The notes under the pieces are model-generated. The model made no database searches and was not told the origin of the DNA. It saw nothing but the letters and a program-made list of their open reading frames with translations. This document shows, in pieces, positions 53,982 to 63,599 of a stretch of DNA of 64,000 bases; positions within the stretch are counted from its first letter, which is position 1; each line of letters starts with the position of its first letter. The stretch is from Candidatus Poribacteria bacterium (GTDB lineage: Bacteria > Poribacteria > WGA-4E > WGA-3G), in assembly GCA_022827225.1 (NCBI GenBank), contig JAJDTJ010000104.1, forward strand, positions 60,797 to 124,796. Direction: 5' to 3'. Position numbers and translations under genes: made by a program.

Positions 53982-54965
53982 TTATTCTTCCGTTTCCGTT
54001 TCCGTTTCGGGTTCTTCGGGCTGCGCTTCAGGAATCCTGTCAACATAAGTTTTAACCTCGGCGCGCTCACGGAGTTGATTGATCCACTCCTGCATGAGTG
54101 TGTCTCGCTTTTCGCGCTCCGCCTTCCGTTCGACGTTTCTGCGTACATCCTCATCCTCGAAAGGTTTTTGATAAGCGTCCCGGGCTTCATCCTTACGGAA
54201 CATCATATAGTATTTCTGTCCCTGGACTTCGACTTCAATTACACCGTCGTGGGTTTGTCCGATCTCTGCGGCGAATGCTGCATCCAAGAAGGGTTCGGTA
54301 CCTGGCGGATAGGTGTCTCGACTGATGTAGTCGGTATCACCGGGGGAGGCAGGATTCGCGCCGGGTCCAACGAGTTCACCGCGGTCAGAGAGTTCCTGCG
54401 CGAGTTCGGTTATGTCTTTGCCTTCTTTGATCTGTGCGAAAACTTCATCTGCGCGCGTCTTATCTAAAAGCGTAATACACAAAAGTCGTATTTGGGCAGG
54501 CCGGATGTATTCTTCTTTGTGTGCTTCGTAGTACGCCAGATAGTCGGCTTCGGAGAGGCTAAGTTTATCATCGACTTCCTGAGTGGTAATCCTCTTAACC
54601 ATCAACTCGTGAAGGTAATCTTGGACTTTCTTGAGGATTTCGGGGTCTTGGTTGAGTTTCGCTTCGTTAGCGAGTGCAAGGATTAGGCGGCTTTCTGCCA
54701 TCAGGAGCATGTAGGTTTCCAAACCTTCTTTGTCCTGATATTGGCGCTGCTTGTATTCGGGGAGTTCGCTAATCTCTTGCATCATCTCTTCAAGCGTGAT
54801 GCGATGTTTGCCGTTCCATTCATATTCAGCAATAACTGTACCGTCGGCACCGATCGCTTTGTCGCTGCAACCGTAAAAGACGGGGTGCATTGCAAGAACC
54901 CCGATTAAAAGTAAAGGGATAACCGAATTTATCTTGTCTATGAATCGGATAATACCTGTGAACAT
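53982..54965 (-). CDS. PpiC/SurA-like PPIase, probable lipoprotein
   Basis: About 327 residues from ATG 54965 (AAGGAG upstream). A hydrophobic N-terminus ends in PVFYGCSDK, a weak lipobox, so membrane anchoring is likely. A SurA-N-like helical region (LAYYEAHKEEYIRPAQIRLL) is followed by a parvulin-like domain (GKDITELAQELSDRG, GDTDYISR). The tail is acidic and rich in Glu/Thr/Pro. It is a paralogue of the gene at 55036 and would assist folding of secreted or outer-membrane proteins. Confidence 0.8.
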   Translation of the reverse strand: MFTGIIRFIDKINSVIPLLLIGVLAMHPVFYGCSDKAIGADGTVIAEYEWNGKHRITLEEMMQEISELPEYKQRQYQDKEGLETYMLLMAESRLILALANEAKLNQDPEILKKVQDYLHELMVKRITTQEVDDKLSLSEADYLAYYEAHKEEYIRPAQIRLLCITLLDKTRADEVFAQIKEGKDITELAQELSDRGELVGPGANPASPGDTDYISRDTYPPGTEPFLDAAFAAEIGQTHDGVIEVEVQGQKYYMMFRKDEARDAYQKPFEDEDVRRNVERKAEREKRDTLMQEWINQLRERAEVKTYVDRIPEAQPEEPETETETEE

Positions 54966-55035
54966 TTTCAATTCTGACTCCTTCTTTCGACCTAACACTG
55001 TGGTTAGGGAGACTGCTTTCACATATAGAAATGAG

Positions 55036-56007
55036 TTACTGTTCTGGCGTTTCGCTCTCTGCTTCTTCTGGTTGCGGTGGCTCAGGGATATTTTCAGGAT
55101 AAGTTTTCAACTTACCTCTGTCAGAGATTTCGGTAACCCATTCATTGATGCGCTCACGTTTCTTTGTTCGCTCGACCGTTCTTTCAATATCGCGCTTGAC
55201 TTCATCAAACTCTTTCTGGCGTTCGGGTTGATGCTCTTCTTTACGGAAGATGAGATAGAAGGTTTCCTCACTAACATCAATTTCGAAGACGGTATCGGTC
55301 ATATCGCCGACCTCTTGTTCAAAAACAGCCTCAATAAATTCTGACCAGCGTGGTGAGGCAGATTTTGTGAAGAAGTAGGTATTGCCTGGGTCCTCTGGGT
55401 CGGAGCTACCGGGTCCGTTTGCGAGTTTACCTGCCTCGGAAAGCTCCTTTGCCATCTCAGCGATGTCTTTTCCTGCTATGATCGCATCAAGGGTCTCGTT
55501 GGCGAGGTCTTCATCATCGAGCGTGATACACGTTGCGCGGACCTTTTCATCCTCAACGTACTCGCTAAGATTCGCCTGATAGTGTGCCATGAGATCGTCG
55601 TCGGTGTAGTTTACTTTGGCATCAACTTCCATCTCGGTTAGTTTCTCAACCATGAGTTGATGGGTGTAATCTTCAAGTTTTTTGAGGTGTTCGGGAAGTT
55701 TATCAAACCCATCGTCAATTGCGCGGTGAATTTTGAGCCGTTCCTCTATTAGTTCTCCGAGGTATTCGGCTTTATCCGCTTGCGTTTTATAATTCTGCTG
55801 ACGGTAAACAGGCAACTCCGCGATAGCGGCGTTCAGGTCCGCCAACGAGATTTGATACGGTTCGCCGTTCCATTTGTACTCCACCAAAATTACCTGGCTC
55901 TCATCAATAGCCGGTTCGGGTTTCTCATGGCTATCGGATTGCACGAACGTCCAGGTTAATAGGCAGGACACGGCGACAAATAGAAAAATAATAATCGTTT
56001 TCTTCAT
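55036..56007 (-). CDS. PpiC/SurA-like PPIase with signal peptide
   Basis: 323 residues. KKTIIIFLFVAVSCLLTWTF is a signal peptide. The body repeats the plan of the next gene: VEYKWNGEPYQISLADLNA, a helical region with DLMAHYQANLSEYVEDEKVR, then a parvulin-like segment (GKDIAEMAKELSEAG) and a Pro/Glu-rich tail. The catalytic residues of active parvulins are not obvious, so it may be mainly a chaperone. It opens a run of three PPIase genes leading into lptD. Confidence 0.8.
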   Translation of the reverse strand: MKKTIIIFLFVAVSCLLTWTFVQSDSHEKPEPAIDESQVILVEYKWNGEPYQISLADLNAAIAELPVYRQQNYKTQADKAEYLGELIEERLKIHRAIDDGFDKLPEHLKKLEDYTHQLMVEKLTEMEVDAKVNYTDDDLMAHYQANLSEYVEDEKVRATCITLDDEDLANETLDAIIAGKDIAEMAKELSEAGKLANGPGSSDPEDPGNTYFFTKSASPRWSEFIEAVFEQEVGDMTDTVFEIDVSEETFYLIFRKEEHQPERQKEFDEVKRDIERTVERTKKRERINEWVTEISDRGKLKTYPENIPEPPQPEEAESETPEQ

Positions 56008-56081
56008 ATTTTTACTGTTCCTTGCGGTTTGGTCAGGTCGGTTTGGGAATGAGGTGCCATTCCGTATATCCAGCCTGCCTG

Positions 56082-56111
56082 CCCCTTCCCAGTAACGGGT
56101 GGGGACCCCGG
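56082..56111 (+). repeat. 30-bp dispersed intergenic repeat, copy 2
   Basis: Identical to the reverse complement of 11794-11823 (core CCCAGTAACGGGTGGGGACC). It lies in the 190-base gap between mfd and the first PPIase gene. Confidence 0.75.
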
Positions 56112-56199
56112 TTAGGCTTACGCGCTTTGGACACTGCGCGTAGCATGTCTTTTTTTTACAACTTTACGCGGATAAGCGATAAAGGGTTCCTTTTTAGGA

Positions 56200-59100
56200 T
56201 TACGCAACAAACAACTTGAGTGTTTGTTGGAGTTCGGTTAACATACTCACTCCAGCTATCCCGGGCATCCGGATGATAAGTTGTGCTGGTGGCTGTAACT
56301 GGAGGTTGTTATTTTTGTGGATTATATCAACGAGTTTCTTCACATTAATTTTTGATTTCTGTTCGTTGAAGGTAACCTTGACCTGTTCTTTTCCTGCGAC
56401 GATAGCGGCTATGCCGAGGTTTTGACTGAGTTGTTTGATGCTCGCAATCTCAAGTAGCATTTCAGTGGGTTCCGGTATCGCGCCGTAGCGGTCCTTCAGT
56501 TCTTCTCGGAGTTCATGGAGTGTGCTCTCGTCCTTTAGACCGGCGATTTTTTTGTAGATAGCGACTTTCTGACGGCTGTCCGGCACATAATCATCGGGAA
56601 GATACGCTTCAACAGGTACACTAATGCGAGTTTCGAGTGTTTCCTGAACCTTTTCACCTTTCAATGCCATCACTGCTTCTTCAAGGAGTTGACAGTAAAG
56701 TTCGTAGCCGATAGTAACAATATGACCGTGTTGTTCAGGGCCGAGTATATTGCCGGTGCCTCGAATTTCTAAGTCTCTGAGTGCTATTTTGAAACCTGAA
56801 CCGAGGTCGGTGAATTCCTCAATAACACGGAGTCGCTTCTGTGCGCCTTCTGTTATTGCCCGGTCTGGTGGATAGAACAGGTAACCGTAAGCCTGTGTGG
56901 TTGCGCGTCCGACGCGTCCACGCAGCTGATAGAGTTGGGCTAAACCGAGTGCGTCTGCTCGATTAATCAAAATCGTATTAACGTTTGGTATATCCAAACC
57001 TGATTCAATAATCATTGTACAAACGAGGACGTCGTGCTTGTGGCGGACGAACTCGAGCATAACATTTTCCAATTCCCGTTCCGGCATCTGTCCGTGTGCG
57101 ATAGCGATACGTGCCTCTGGTAGGAGCTGCTGGAGCGTTAATGCGATACTCGCGATATTTTCGACGCGATTGTGAACGAAGAAGACTTGTCCGTCGCGTG
57201 CTAATTCGGTTGTGATTGCCTCTTTAATAACATCAGTGTTGTAAGGCATTACATAGGTTTGAATAGGTAAACGATCAGCAGGTGGTGTGTTGATAACACT
57301 GAAATCTCGGATACCGACAATTGACATGTGGAGGGTGCGCGGGATCGGTGTAGCGGTGAGTGTAAGGACATCAATTGTCTCTTTGAACTGTTTAATTTTT
57401 TCTTTGTGCTTAACGCCGAATCGATGTTCTTCATCGACGATCAGGAGTCCAAGATCGTTAAATTCGACGGTTTTAGAGAGGAGGCTGTGCGTGCCGATAA
57501 CAATATCAACAGTCCCGTTTGTCAGTCCTTCTTTAACCTGTTTTATCTCCTTCGGTGTGCGGAAACGGTTCAACATTTCGATCCGAACAGGAAGCGATTG
57601 AAAACGTTTCTCAAATGTATCGTAATGTTGTAGTGCTAGGATCGTTGTGGGTACAAGGACGGCGACTTGCTTTTCGGACATCACGGCTTTGAAAGCGGCG
57701 CGCAGTGCGACTTCCGTTTTTCCGTATCCGACATCTCCACAGATGAGTCGGTCCATCGGGCGTTCCGCTTCCATATCCGCTTTAACGTCTTCGATGGCTT
57801 GAAGTTGATCATCGGTTTCCTGATAGGGGAAGAGTGCCTCAAATTCGGTTTGCCACGGTACTTCTGTGGGGAAGCTGTGCCCTTTTCGGGCTTGCCGAGT
57901 GGCGTACAATTTGAGGAGTTCATCCGCCATCTGCTGAATTGACTCTTTAACACGTCCTTTTCGTTGGTTCCATGAGATCCCGCCGAGTCGGTCAACACGG
58001 GGTCTGTATCCTCTGTCTTTGCCCCCAACATATTTCTGAACGAGGTCTACCTGATAGGTCGGTACATAGAGCGTATCGTGGTTGCTATATTTAAGGATTA
58101 GGAAGTCTTGGGATTTTCCATCGATTGCCAATCGTCGTATTCCGTCATAAATAGCGATACCGTGTGAAACGTGGACGACATAATCTCCAGGTTTCAGATC
58201 GATAAGGCTTAGAATTGGGGATCCGTCTGTGGTGGGACGGCGGCGGACGGGACGGTGTTGACGATTTCCGAAGAGTTCGTCTTCTGAGATAACGATGAGA
58301 TTTAACTGCTCATTGAGAAAACCTGCACTGATTGCCCCGACGCTGATGTCAATATCAGATGGGAGTAATTCACGTTCAGCTAAAATCTCAGTCACGCGTT
58401 TCGATTGCTGCGGCGTTTCGCAGAAAAGATGAATCCGTTTGCCTGCTTTTGCCCACGTTTTAATATGGTTGATGATCATCTGATAGTTTCCAGCGGGCAA
58501 GGCAAGCGGCATCATCTCAAAATTCAGGGGTGTTAATTTGCTTTCTGTGACTTCCCGTGGTGGTGCTAAAGATATTGAAATGACAGGGTACTGTTCTAAT
58601 TCAGTACTAAGGGTTTCAGCAGTGGCTAAAAGATGATCTGGCGGCACCATAAAGCTTGATTCCTCAAGTTTCTTCTCGGACAGCTCCTGCATCCGTTCGT
58701 GCATCTGCGCTACTTCTCGCTTTTGCCACTGCGGTTCTATCAAGCAGACAATTGTGTCCTCGGATAGATAGTCCGTCAGCAACTCGGTTTCAGGGATGAG
58801 CATCGGCAGAAACGCCTCTATAGTGTCACTGATCGGGCAATCTTGTAACGGATATGGAGCAGTAGCGGCATCGGTCAGGCTTTCTGTTATTTCGCGAGTT
58901 GCTTTTACGAACTCTGGTGTTGTGTGTTCCTGTATGCGTGCTTCTACTTGCGCATGCCAATGATCGATGGAGATAGCATCAGAGAGCACTTCTTTAAGCG
59001 GAGTCACGGTGACGGATTCCAGTGATTCTGTTGACCGCTGTGATACTGCGTCAAAGACGCGGATGGCATCAATTTCATCGCCGAAGAATTCGATTCGCAC

Positions 59101-59703
59101 CGGTTGGTCAGTTGTCAATGGATAGACATCAAGGATATCGCCTCTCCTTGCAAACTCGCCTTTGACTTCTACTAAATCAACGTTTTGATATCCATTTCGG
59201 ATAAGCGTCATAGCCACCTCGTCAGGGTCTACTTCGTCGCCGAGATTAAGTATATGGCAAGCTTCGGCGAAACGCCGTTGCGGCGGTAGTTTGTAAAGCA
59301 TGGCTTGCGCTGTGGTTACGATGATACTCCGCTTTCTCTGTAGCAGGCGTTCTAGGCACTTCATGCGGTCAATAATAGTGTTCTTAGCGGGGGGTATACC
59401 GTCAAAGATTTTGGGCTGCCAAGCAGGGAATAAATTAATTTCAGATTGCGAGGCGACAGTAGGTATCGTATCTAAAGCGGGGTACGCTTGATACGTACAA
59501 ATTTCTTCCGTTATCTGTTCGGCTTCACGTTGGGACGGGAGTAGAATTAGAAAAGATTTTTTCGGGAAATCGTCGATCAGTGTAGCTAAAAGATAGGCTG
59601 TTGATGCGTTTGGTAACCCCCTGATCCATGGGAGTTTCTTACCATCTTTGAGACGTGCTACGAGGGTCTGATAATTGTCTGTTGTGCGTAAAAGTTCTGT
59701 CAC
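56200..59703 (-). CDS. mfd: Transcription-repair coupling factor
   Basis: 1167 residues, the usual Mfd length. The N-terminal UvrB-like module (LPSQREAEQITEEI, FPAWQPKIFDG) is followed by the RNA-polymerase interaction domain (LKPGDYVVHVSHGIAIYDGI). The RecG-type translocase has Walker A GDVGYGKTEVALRAA, DEEHRFGVKHKE, LTATPIPRTL and QLRGRVGR. The C-terminal D7 domain ends it. Mfd removes RNA polymerase stalled at lesions and recruits UvrA. It separates the envelope genes at 59.7-62 kb from the PPIase-LptD genes on the same strand. Confidence 0.96.
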   Translation of the reverse strand: MTELLRTTDNYQTLVARLKDGKKLPWIRGLPNASTAYLLATLIDDFPKKSFLILLPSQREAEQITEEICTYQAYPALDTIPTVASQSEINLFPAWQPKIFDGIPPAKNTIIDRMKCLERLLQRKRSIIVTTAQAMLYKLPPQRRFAEACHILNLGDEVDPDEVAMTLIRNGYQNVDLVEVKGEFARRGDILDVYPLTTDQPVRIEFFGDEIDAIRVFDAVSQRSTESLESVTVTPLKEVLSDAISIDHWHAQVEARIQEHTTPEFVKATREITESLTDAATAPYPLQDCPISDTIEAFLPMLIPETELLTDYLSEDTIVCLIEPQWQKREVAQMHERMQELSEKKLEESSFMVPPDHLLATAETLSTELEQYPVISISLAPPREVTESKLTPLNFEMMPLALPAGNYQMIINHIKTWAKAGKRIHLFCETPQQSKRVTEILAERELLPSDIDISVGAISAGFLNEQLNLIVISEDELFGNRQHRPVRRRPTTDGSPILSLIDLKPGDYVVHVSHGIAIYDGIRRLAIDGKSQDFLILKYSNHDTLYVPTYQVDLVQKYVGGKDRGYRPRVDRLGGISWNQRKGRVKESIQQMADELLKLYATRQARKGHSFPTEVPWQTEFEALFPYQETDDQLQAIEDVKADMEAERPMDRLICGDVGYGKTEVALRAAFKAVMSEKQVAVLVPTTILALQHYDTFEKRFQSLPVRIEMLNRFRTPKEIKQVKEGLTNGTVDIVIGTHSLLSKTVEFNDLGLLIVDEEHRFGVKHKEKIKQFKETIDVLTLTATPIPRTLHMSIVGIRDFSVINTPPADRLPIQTYVMPYNTDVIKEAITTELARDGQVFFVHNRVENIASIALTLQQLLPEARIAIAHGQMPERELENVMLEFVRHKHDVLVCTMIIESGLDIPNVNTILINRADALGLAQLYQLRGRVGRATTQAYGYLFYPPDRAITEGAQKRLRVIEEFTDLGSGFKIALRDLEIRGTGNILGPEQHGHIVTIGYELYCQLLEEAVMALKGEKVQETLETRISVPVEAYLPDDYVPDSRQKVAIYKKIAGLKDESTLHELREELKDRYGAIPEPTEMLLEIASIKQLSQNLGIAAIVAGKEQVKVTFNEQKSKINVKKLVDIIHKNNNLQLQPPAQLIIRMPGIAGVSMLTELQQTLKLFVA

Positions 59704-59759
59704 TACTTCTTCCTTGATGACCGTTTGGAAATCCTGATGATGCCAAAATGGTTATCGTT

Positions 59760-60524
59760 TTAATTTACGAGTTCAATCTCTGTTAGTGTTGCTATTAGCC
59801 CGCCTAATTTATTTACCTGAATTTTGATAGGTAACCGTCTTTCATCGTCTGTAATCCAGAAGCGATCCCCTTCAGAGGTCCGCAGGACGAGGGTTCTGAC
59901 GTTGCCTAAGACCTTATTTTTAATCGACTCCCTGCGTTCAACGGTCAGCGTAGCCTTGTGTACTTTTCCTTTAGCTACTAGTGGAAAGAAATAGATTTTA
60001 CCGAGTGCGAGGTGTTTAGAACGCAAAAAGTAGATGAATGATAACTCATCTTGTGTGCCGGGCGGTATTTCTAAAGTTTTTGCTTCACGTTTTTGAGGTG
60101 ATTTCGGCTTCGGACGAGAGACCTTTTCATATTCTGCCTCACCGTTCCGGAAATCGGTTTTCACAGTTGCACGATATCCTCGATCTTTTAACCGGTTCTG
60201 AAAACGGACAGGCGCGAGTGTCGCCGGATTAAAGTAGGTTTCCGACTGATTTTGGAAACTGTAGACTCTGAATAGGGCGCGCGTCTGCATTTGAGACTGG
60301 ATATGGTAAACATTTTCTCCGTTGACCATCTCCTGCTTGACGATCCAGTCTGTTCGTTTTCCGGCTGGTACTTTTTTCCAAGTAATACTATAAGTTAATT
60401 TTTCACCGACTTTTAATGGATTAGGTGCGATGTTCTTCGTTTCAACGAGGGATGTCGCGTTGGCACTCAGGACGATACTGGTGATCAAAAACACTGTAAA
60501 GATTAGCCGCTTGGCATAATGCAC
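59760..60524 (-). CDS. DUF3108-domain exported protein
   Basis: 254 residues. An N-terminal signal peptide (LIFTVFLITSIVLSANA) is followed by a beta-rich DUF3108 domain: PLKVGEKLTYSITWKKVPAG, FQNQSETYFNPATL, and WITDDERRLPIKIQV at the end. The function of the family is unknown; members are periplasmic and often near envelope genes. It lies 57 bases before mfd and 54 bases after the small membrane protein, so it is in the same run. Confidence 0.82.
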   Translation of the reverse strand: MHYAKRLIFTVFLITSIVLSANATSLVETKNIAPNPLKVGEKLTYSITWKKVPAGKRTDWIVKQEMVNGENVYHIQSQMQTRALFRVYSFQNQSETYFNPATLAPVRFQNRLKDRGYRATVKTDFRNGEAEYEKVSRPKPKSPQKREAKTLEIPPGTQDELSFIYFLRSKHLALGKIYFFPLVAKGKVHKATLTVERRESIKNKVLGNVRTLVLRTSEGDRFWITDDERRLPIKIQVNKLGGLIATLTEIELVN

Positions 60525-60577
60525 TTTTTTGTCCCCACGATTAATCCTGAAGCCGACACCTCTATCTGCGTCAGGTA

Positions 60578-61246
60578 TTAGAATCTATGTGTGAAAACGA
60601 GAGACTGATAACCGCTATCAGTTTGTTGCATTTGCACGGAAAATCTTTGACTATTATAGGTTTTTGCGGTTTTTGGTGCGTCAAGGATATTCCAGATATG
60701 AATTCCGATCCCAGTTGCGAGGAAGATGCCGCTGAAAAACGTGTGATTTCGCATACGAGTCTGCCCTTGTTCATAAGTCAAGAATTCACCTGTTCGGTTA
60801 TCTTGGAATCCTGTCTGAAACCCGCTCTGTTTGTTATAATGTAGGGCGCGAGCAATGTTATACCCAGCGAGTGCAAAGGTGGTCATTTCAGCGGTGAGGA
60901 ATAGGGTCGCCTTTGTGTAATTACCGGCGTAAGCCTGTCCCAGTCCGGGCATGAAAGTCGAGAGTTGTTGTGCTTTTTGGATATTGAGTTCGGGATAGTA
61001 TCGCTCTGAATGTAATCGAAACAGTGGATAATCGGGTTCCGTTTTAGGTTCTTCAACAACATATCCGGGAACAAATGGCAGCGATTTCTGGTTGGCGGTG
61101 TCGGGTTCCGTATTTGCGGTGGTATCCGTTTCAGATGTTTCTGTTTGAGCGATTACGCCAATAAAACCTGTGCCAAGAAGCAGTACAAATGTGAATAGTA
61201 TGCCGAACAGAGGCGGCATCAACACCGCCTCTCTGTTTTTTTTCAT
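60578..61246 (-). CDS. DUF5683-like membrane protein
   Basis: About 222 residues from ATG 61246, which has AAGGAG eight bases upstream. A signal-like helix (about 10-33) precedes a Thr/Glu-rich spacer. Then LSTFMPGLGQAYAGNYTKA and a hydrophobic pair of helices follow, resembling DUF5683 proteins. The C-terminus is beta-like and ends in VFTHRF, an aromatic end that would suit an outer-membrane-associated protein. Function unknown. Confidence 0.65.
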   Translation of the reverse strand: MKKNREAVLMPPLFGILFTFVLLLGTGFIGVIAQTETSETDTTANTEPDTANQKSLPFVPGYVVEEPKTEPDYPLFRLHSERYYPELNIQKAQQLSTFMPGLGQAYAGNYTKATLFLTAEMTTFALAGYNIARALHYNKQSGFQTGFQDNRTGEFLTYEQGQTRMRNHTFFSGIFLATGIGIHIWNILDAPKTAKTYNSQRFSVQMQQTDSGYQSLVFTHRF

Positions 61247-61261
61247 AGATGTCACTCCTTA

Positions 61262-62065
61262 TCAAGGACGGTTGAGTGATGGTGCTAATTGGACGTTTTC
61301 TGGGTCCGTCTGGTATGCCCAATCGAAAACGATATCAATAGCATCTTCACCAAGTTCGCGGATATGAATTTTTGCGAAGTTTCCATCTGGTGTGAAGAGG
61401 GCATAGATATGTCCTTCAATGAGTTCAACGAATAGCGAGGTATATCCGATTTCCGGCACGACATCAACGGAGTCAAAATTTTCATGATACCCTAAATCTT
61501 GCATGAGCGTTTCATTGTCCGAATAAAGATAAGGAACACCGACTTCGGTATCAAACCCGAAGTATATATCGGTTGCTAGTGTGTCCCATGGGATACTTCC
61601 CTTTTCGGGTCGTGAGAAATCGAAACCGCTTCTTCCGGGAAAGATATTGTAATCATCAAGGGTTATGTTTCGCCCTTCTGGTCTCGGCGTATCCGAAGCG
61701 TTTTCGGGGCTGAGTTCGCTTTCATTTCCGTCGGTGTCATAAGCGGAGACAGCGTAGTAGTAGGTTTCGCCGTTTCGTACACTTGTATCTATGTAATGGG
61801 TAGCGTTTTCTGAAACTTCTGCGAGATGGTCAAAATTGATGCTGTCTCGTCCACGCCAAACCTGATAGCCTGCGAGATCATATTCGCCGTTAGGGTACCA
61901 TTCGATGATAACTTCCTCGTCGCCAGTGATTGTTCGGACCCCGCGTGGCACGGCAGGAGGTTCACGATCCCGATCGTCATTAGCGTCGATGTAACAACCG
62001 CTAATGCCTCCAAATAGTGTGGCAATCAGCAGGATTGCGAGTATTTTATTGATTTTGGACAACAT
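61262..62065 (-). CDS. Fibronectin type III lipoprotein
   Basis: About 267 residues from ATG 62065 with GGAGG upstream. A hydrophobic signal ends in the lipobox GISGC, so it is a lipoprotein. Residues 30-120 form a fibronectin-III domain (VIIEWYPNGEYDLAGYQVWRG shown in part, then TYYYAVSAYDTDGNES). The C-terminal part is not recognised. It is the first gene of a minus-strand run ending in mfd. An AT-rich hairpin GTGTTTAA/TTAAACAC (62082-62104) lies in its leader. Confidence 0.8.
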   Translation of the reverse strand: MLSKINKILAILLIATLFGGISGCYIDANDDRDREPPAVPRGVRTITGDEEVIIEWYPNGEYDLAGYQVWRGRDSINFDHLAEVSENATHYIDTSVRNGETYYYAVSAYDTDGNESELSPENASDTPRPEGRNITLDDYNIFPGRSGFDFSRPEKGSIPWDTLATDIYFGFDTEVGVPYLYSDNETLMQDLGYHENFDSVDVVPEIGYTSLFVELIEGHIYALFTPDGNFAKIHIRELGEDAIDIVFDWAYQTDPENVQLAPSLNRP

Positions 62066-62195
62066 GTTTTTATAGCCTCCAGTGTTTAATTGTAATTTAA
62101 ACACTTTAACGGATATGTCTATAAAATGTTGACATAAAAATAGTAACATAAAAAACTGTGTGAATGCAAGACAAAATGCGTAAGTTCTACTGCTG

Positions 62196-62966
62196 TTATT
62201 TACCTTTTAACTTTCCCCATGTAACAGCAATCTTGCCAGACGCTTCTACGGCTAATGATTCACTTTCCATAACTGCGTTGATTTCATCTTCGTCGAGGGC
62301 GCGATCATACAGTCGTACTTCATCAATTATACCCTTGAATAGGTATTGGTGTACGGGACGTTCATTAGCGCCTGCTCCGATGAGAAAATCTCGTTGGCCA
62401 TTAAAATTCGGGTCAGGGGTTCTTTCGCCTATGTGTTCACCGTTTACGTAGAACACTTGTGTGCCATCGGCATAAACACCCGCGACATGATCCCATTCAC
62501 CAAGATTGACGGCGGGCCCTTGTACCGATACCCACGGTGTCGCGCCATCGCCTGTCCAAAACTGCCATGTATTTCCGGGTTCAGCGTAAATGATATAACC
62601 ACTCGTAGGGGGTTCATCACGAGAGGATATAACGGCACGATGATTTGCACTCCCGGGTTCCACGTTTGCCCAAGCACATATCGTGAAGGCCTCGGGATTG
62701 AGATTCTCATGGAAGGGGACTCTCACCTCATCTTCAACTTGATCAAATTCAATTCCGCCACCAAAATATCCATCAACTCTTTTTGGATCCCCGATTAACG
62801 TACCATCGTGTCCATTGCCGGTTAAGTCAACTGTAGTGTCGCCATCGTTTTCGTTGAAATCCCAATATGCTACAAGACCTTTGTTAACGTCTACAGCTAG
62901 CACGGATTGTGCCATTAGAACTACAAAAAGTAGCAATAAAGCACCTGTGAATGCTACAAATTTCAT
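62196..62966 (-). CDS. Secreted LamG-domain protein
   Basis: About 256 residues from ATG 62966 (AAGGAG upstream). Signal peptide KFVAFTGALLLLFVVLMAQS, then one LamG/concanavalin-like jelly roll: LVAYWDFNENDGDT, GGIEFDQVEDEVRV, FTICAWANVE, WDHVAGVYADGTQVFYVNG and GIIDEVRLYDRAL. Such domains bind glycans or proteins outside the cell. It ends TWGKLKGK, like the fragment at the left edge of the window. It has its own promoter at 63042-63070. Confidence 0.87.
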   Translation of the reverse strand: MKFVAFTGALLLLFVVLMAQSVLAVDVNKGLVAYWDFNENDGDTTVDLTGNGHDGTLIGDPKRVDGYFGGGIEFDQVEDEVRVPFHENLNPEAFTICAWANVEPGSANHRAVISSRDEPPTSGYIIYAEPGNTWQFWTGDGATPWVSVQGPAVNLGEWDHVAGVYADGTQVFYVNGEHIGERTPDPNFNGQRDFLIGAGANERPVHQYLFKGIIDEVRLYDRALDEDEINAVMESESLAVEASGKIAVTWGKLKGK

Positions 62967-63041
62967 TTTTATCTCCTTGAGTGTTTTCGGTAAATTGGTA
63001 ATGAGATAGAGGTACCTCATACCACGCTTGTCCCATTGTAA

Positions 63042-63070
63042 ATTATACCAATTTTCTGAAAGAGCGTCAA
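63042..63070 (-). promoter_or_regulatory. sigma70 promoter of the LamG gene
   Basis: On the minus strand TTGACG (63070-63065), 17 bases, TATAAT (63047-63042), about 75 bases before the ATG at 62966. Confidence 0.75.
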
Positions 63071-63100
63071 GGAAAACATTAAATTCTGCGTGCCAGTTTT

Positions 63101-63129
63101 TTGACATCTTCTCTGCGTTGTGCTATAAT
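63101..63129 (+). promoter_or_regulatory. Consensus sigma70 promoter before the broken Uma2 gene
   Basis: TTGACA (63101-63106), 17 bases, TATAAT (63124-63129): a perfect match to the consensus. It is divergent from the LamG promoter. Confidence 0.8.
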
Positions 63130-63164
63130 GGAAATTGTTAGTTCAGTATTACCGGAGGAAAATT

Positions 63165-63553
63165 ATGGCAACTCCCGCAGTACAAACACGCCTTACGCCT
63201 AAAGAATACATTGCTTTTGAACGCAAAGCGCTCCCAGATGGAGAAATCATTAGATATGAATACATAAACGGTGAGTTAATTGCGATGTCCGGTGCAAGTC
63301 GCGCCCATAATCTCATTACGGGTAATATCTTTGGTGAACTCCGCACCCAATTAACCGGCAACTGCCATCATTGCAAGAATACGTCCTCGTTGCCCAAGAC
63401 AAAGTACTTGTCGAACACTACCGCCGCCAAGAGAATCAGGGAAACCCATCAATTGGACGGCAAGACTGGACTTTCACCGATTTCCAAGAACTTGAAGAAA
63501 TTTTACGGGACTTTGGTCGTAAGGTATCCCAATGCTTTAGCTTTGGGATATAA
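63165..63553 (+). pseudogene. Uma2-family gene with an internal deletion and frameshift
   Basis: The N-terminus (ATPAVQTRLTPKEYIAFERKA, GEIIRYEYINGELIAMSGAS) is a normal Uma2 start with GGAGGAAAA before the ATG. After LTGNC near 63365 the frame changes. The C-terminal Uma2 segment SLQEYVLVAQDKVLVEHYRR is found in another frame from 63368. The central part with the P-D and E-V-x-S-P motifs is gone, so the gene cannot make an active protein. The intact relative in this window is at 17072-17638. Confidence 0.8.
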
Positions 63554-63566
63554 GACCGCAAAAAAC

Positions 63567-63595
63567 TTGACAATCCTATAGAAACGTGGTATAAT
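63567..63595 (+). promoter_or_regulatory. Consensus sigma70 promoter before the transposase leader
   Basis: TTGACA (63567-63572), 17 bases, TATAAT (63590-63595), again a perfect consensus. A transcript would begin near 63602, just at the start of the folded region 63600-63681. Confidence 0.75.
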
Positions 63596-63599
63596 TAGC

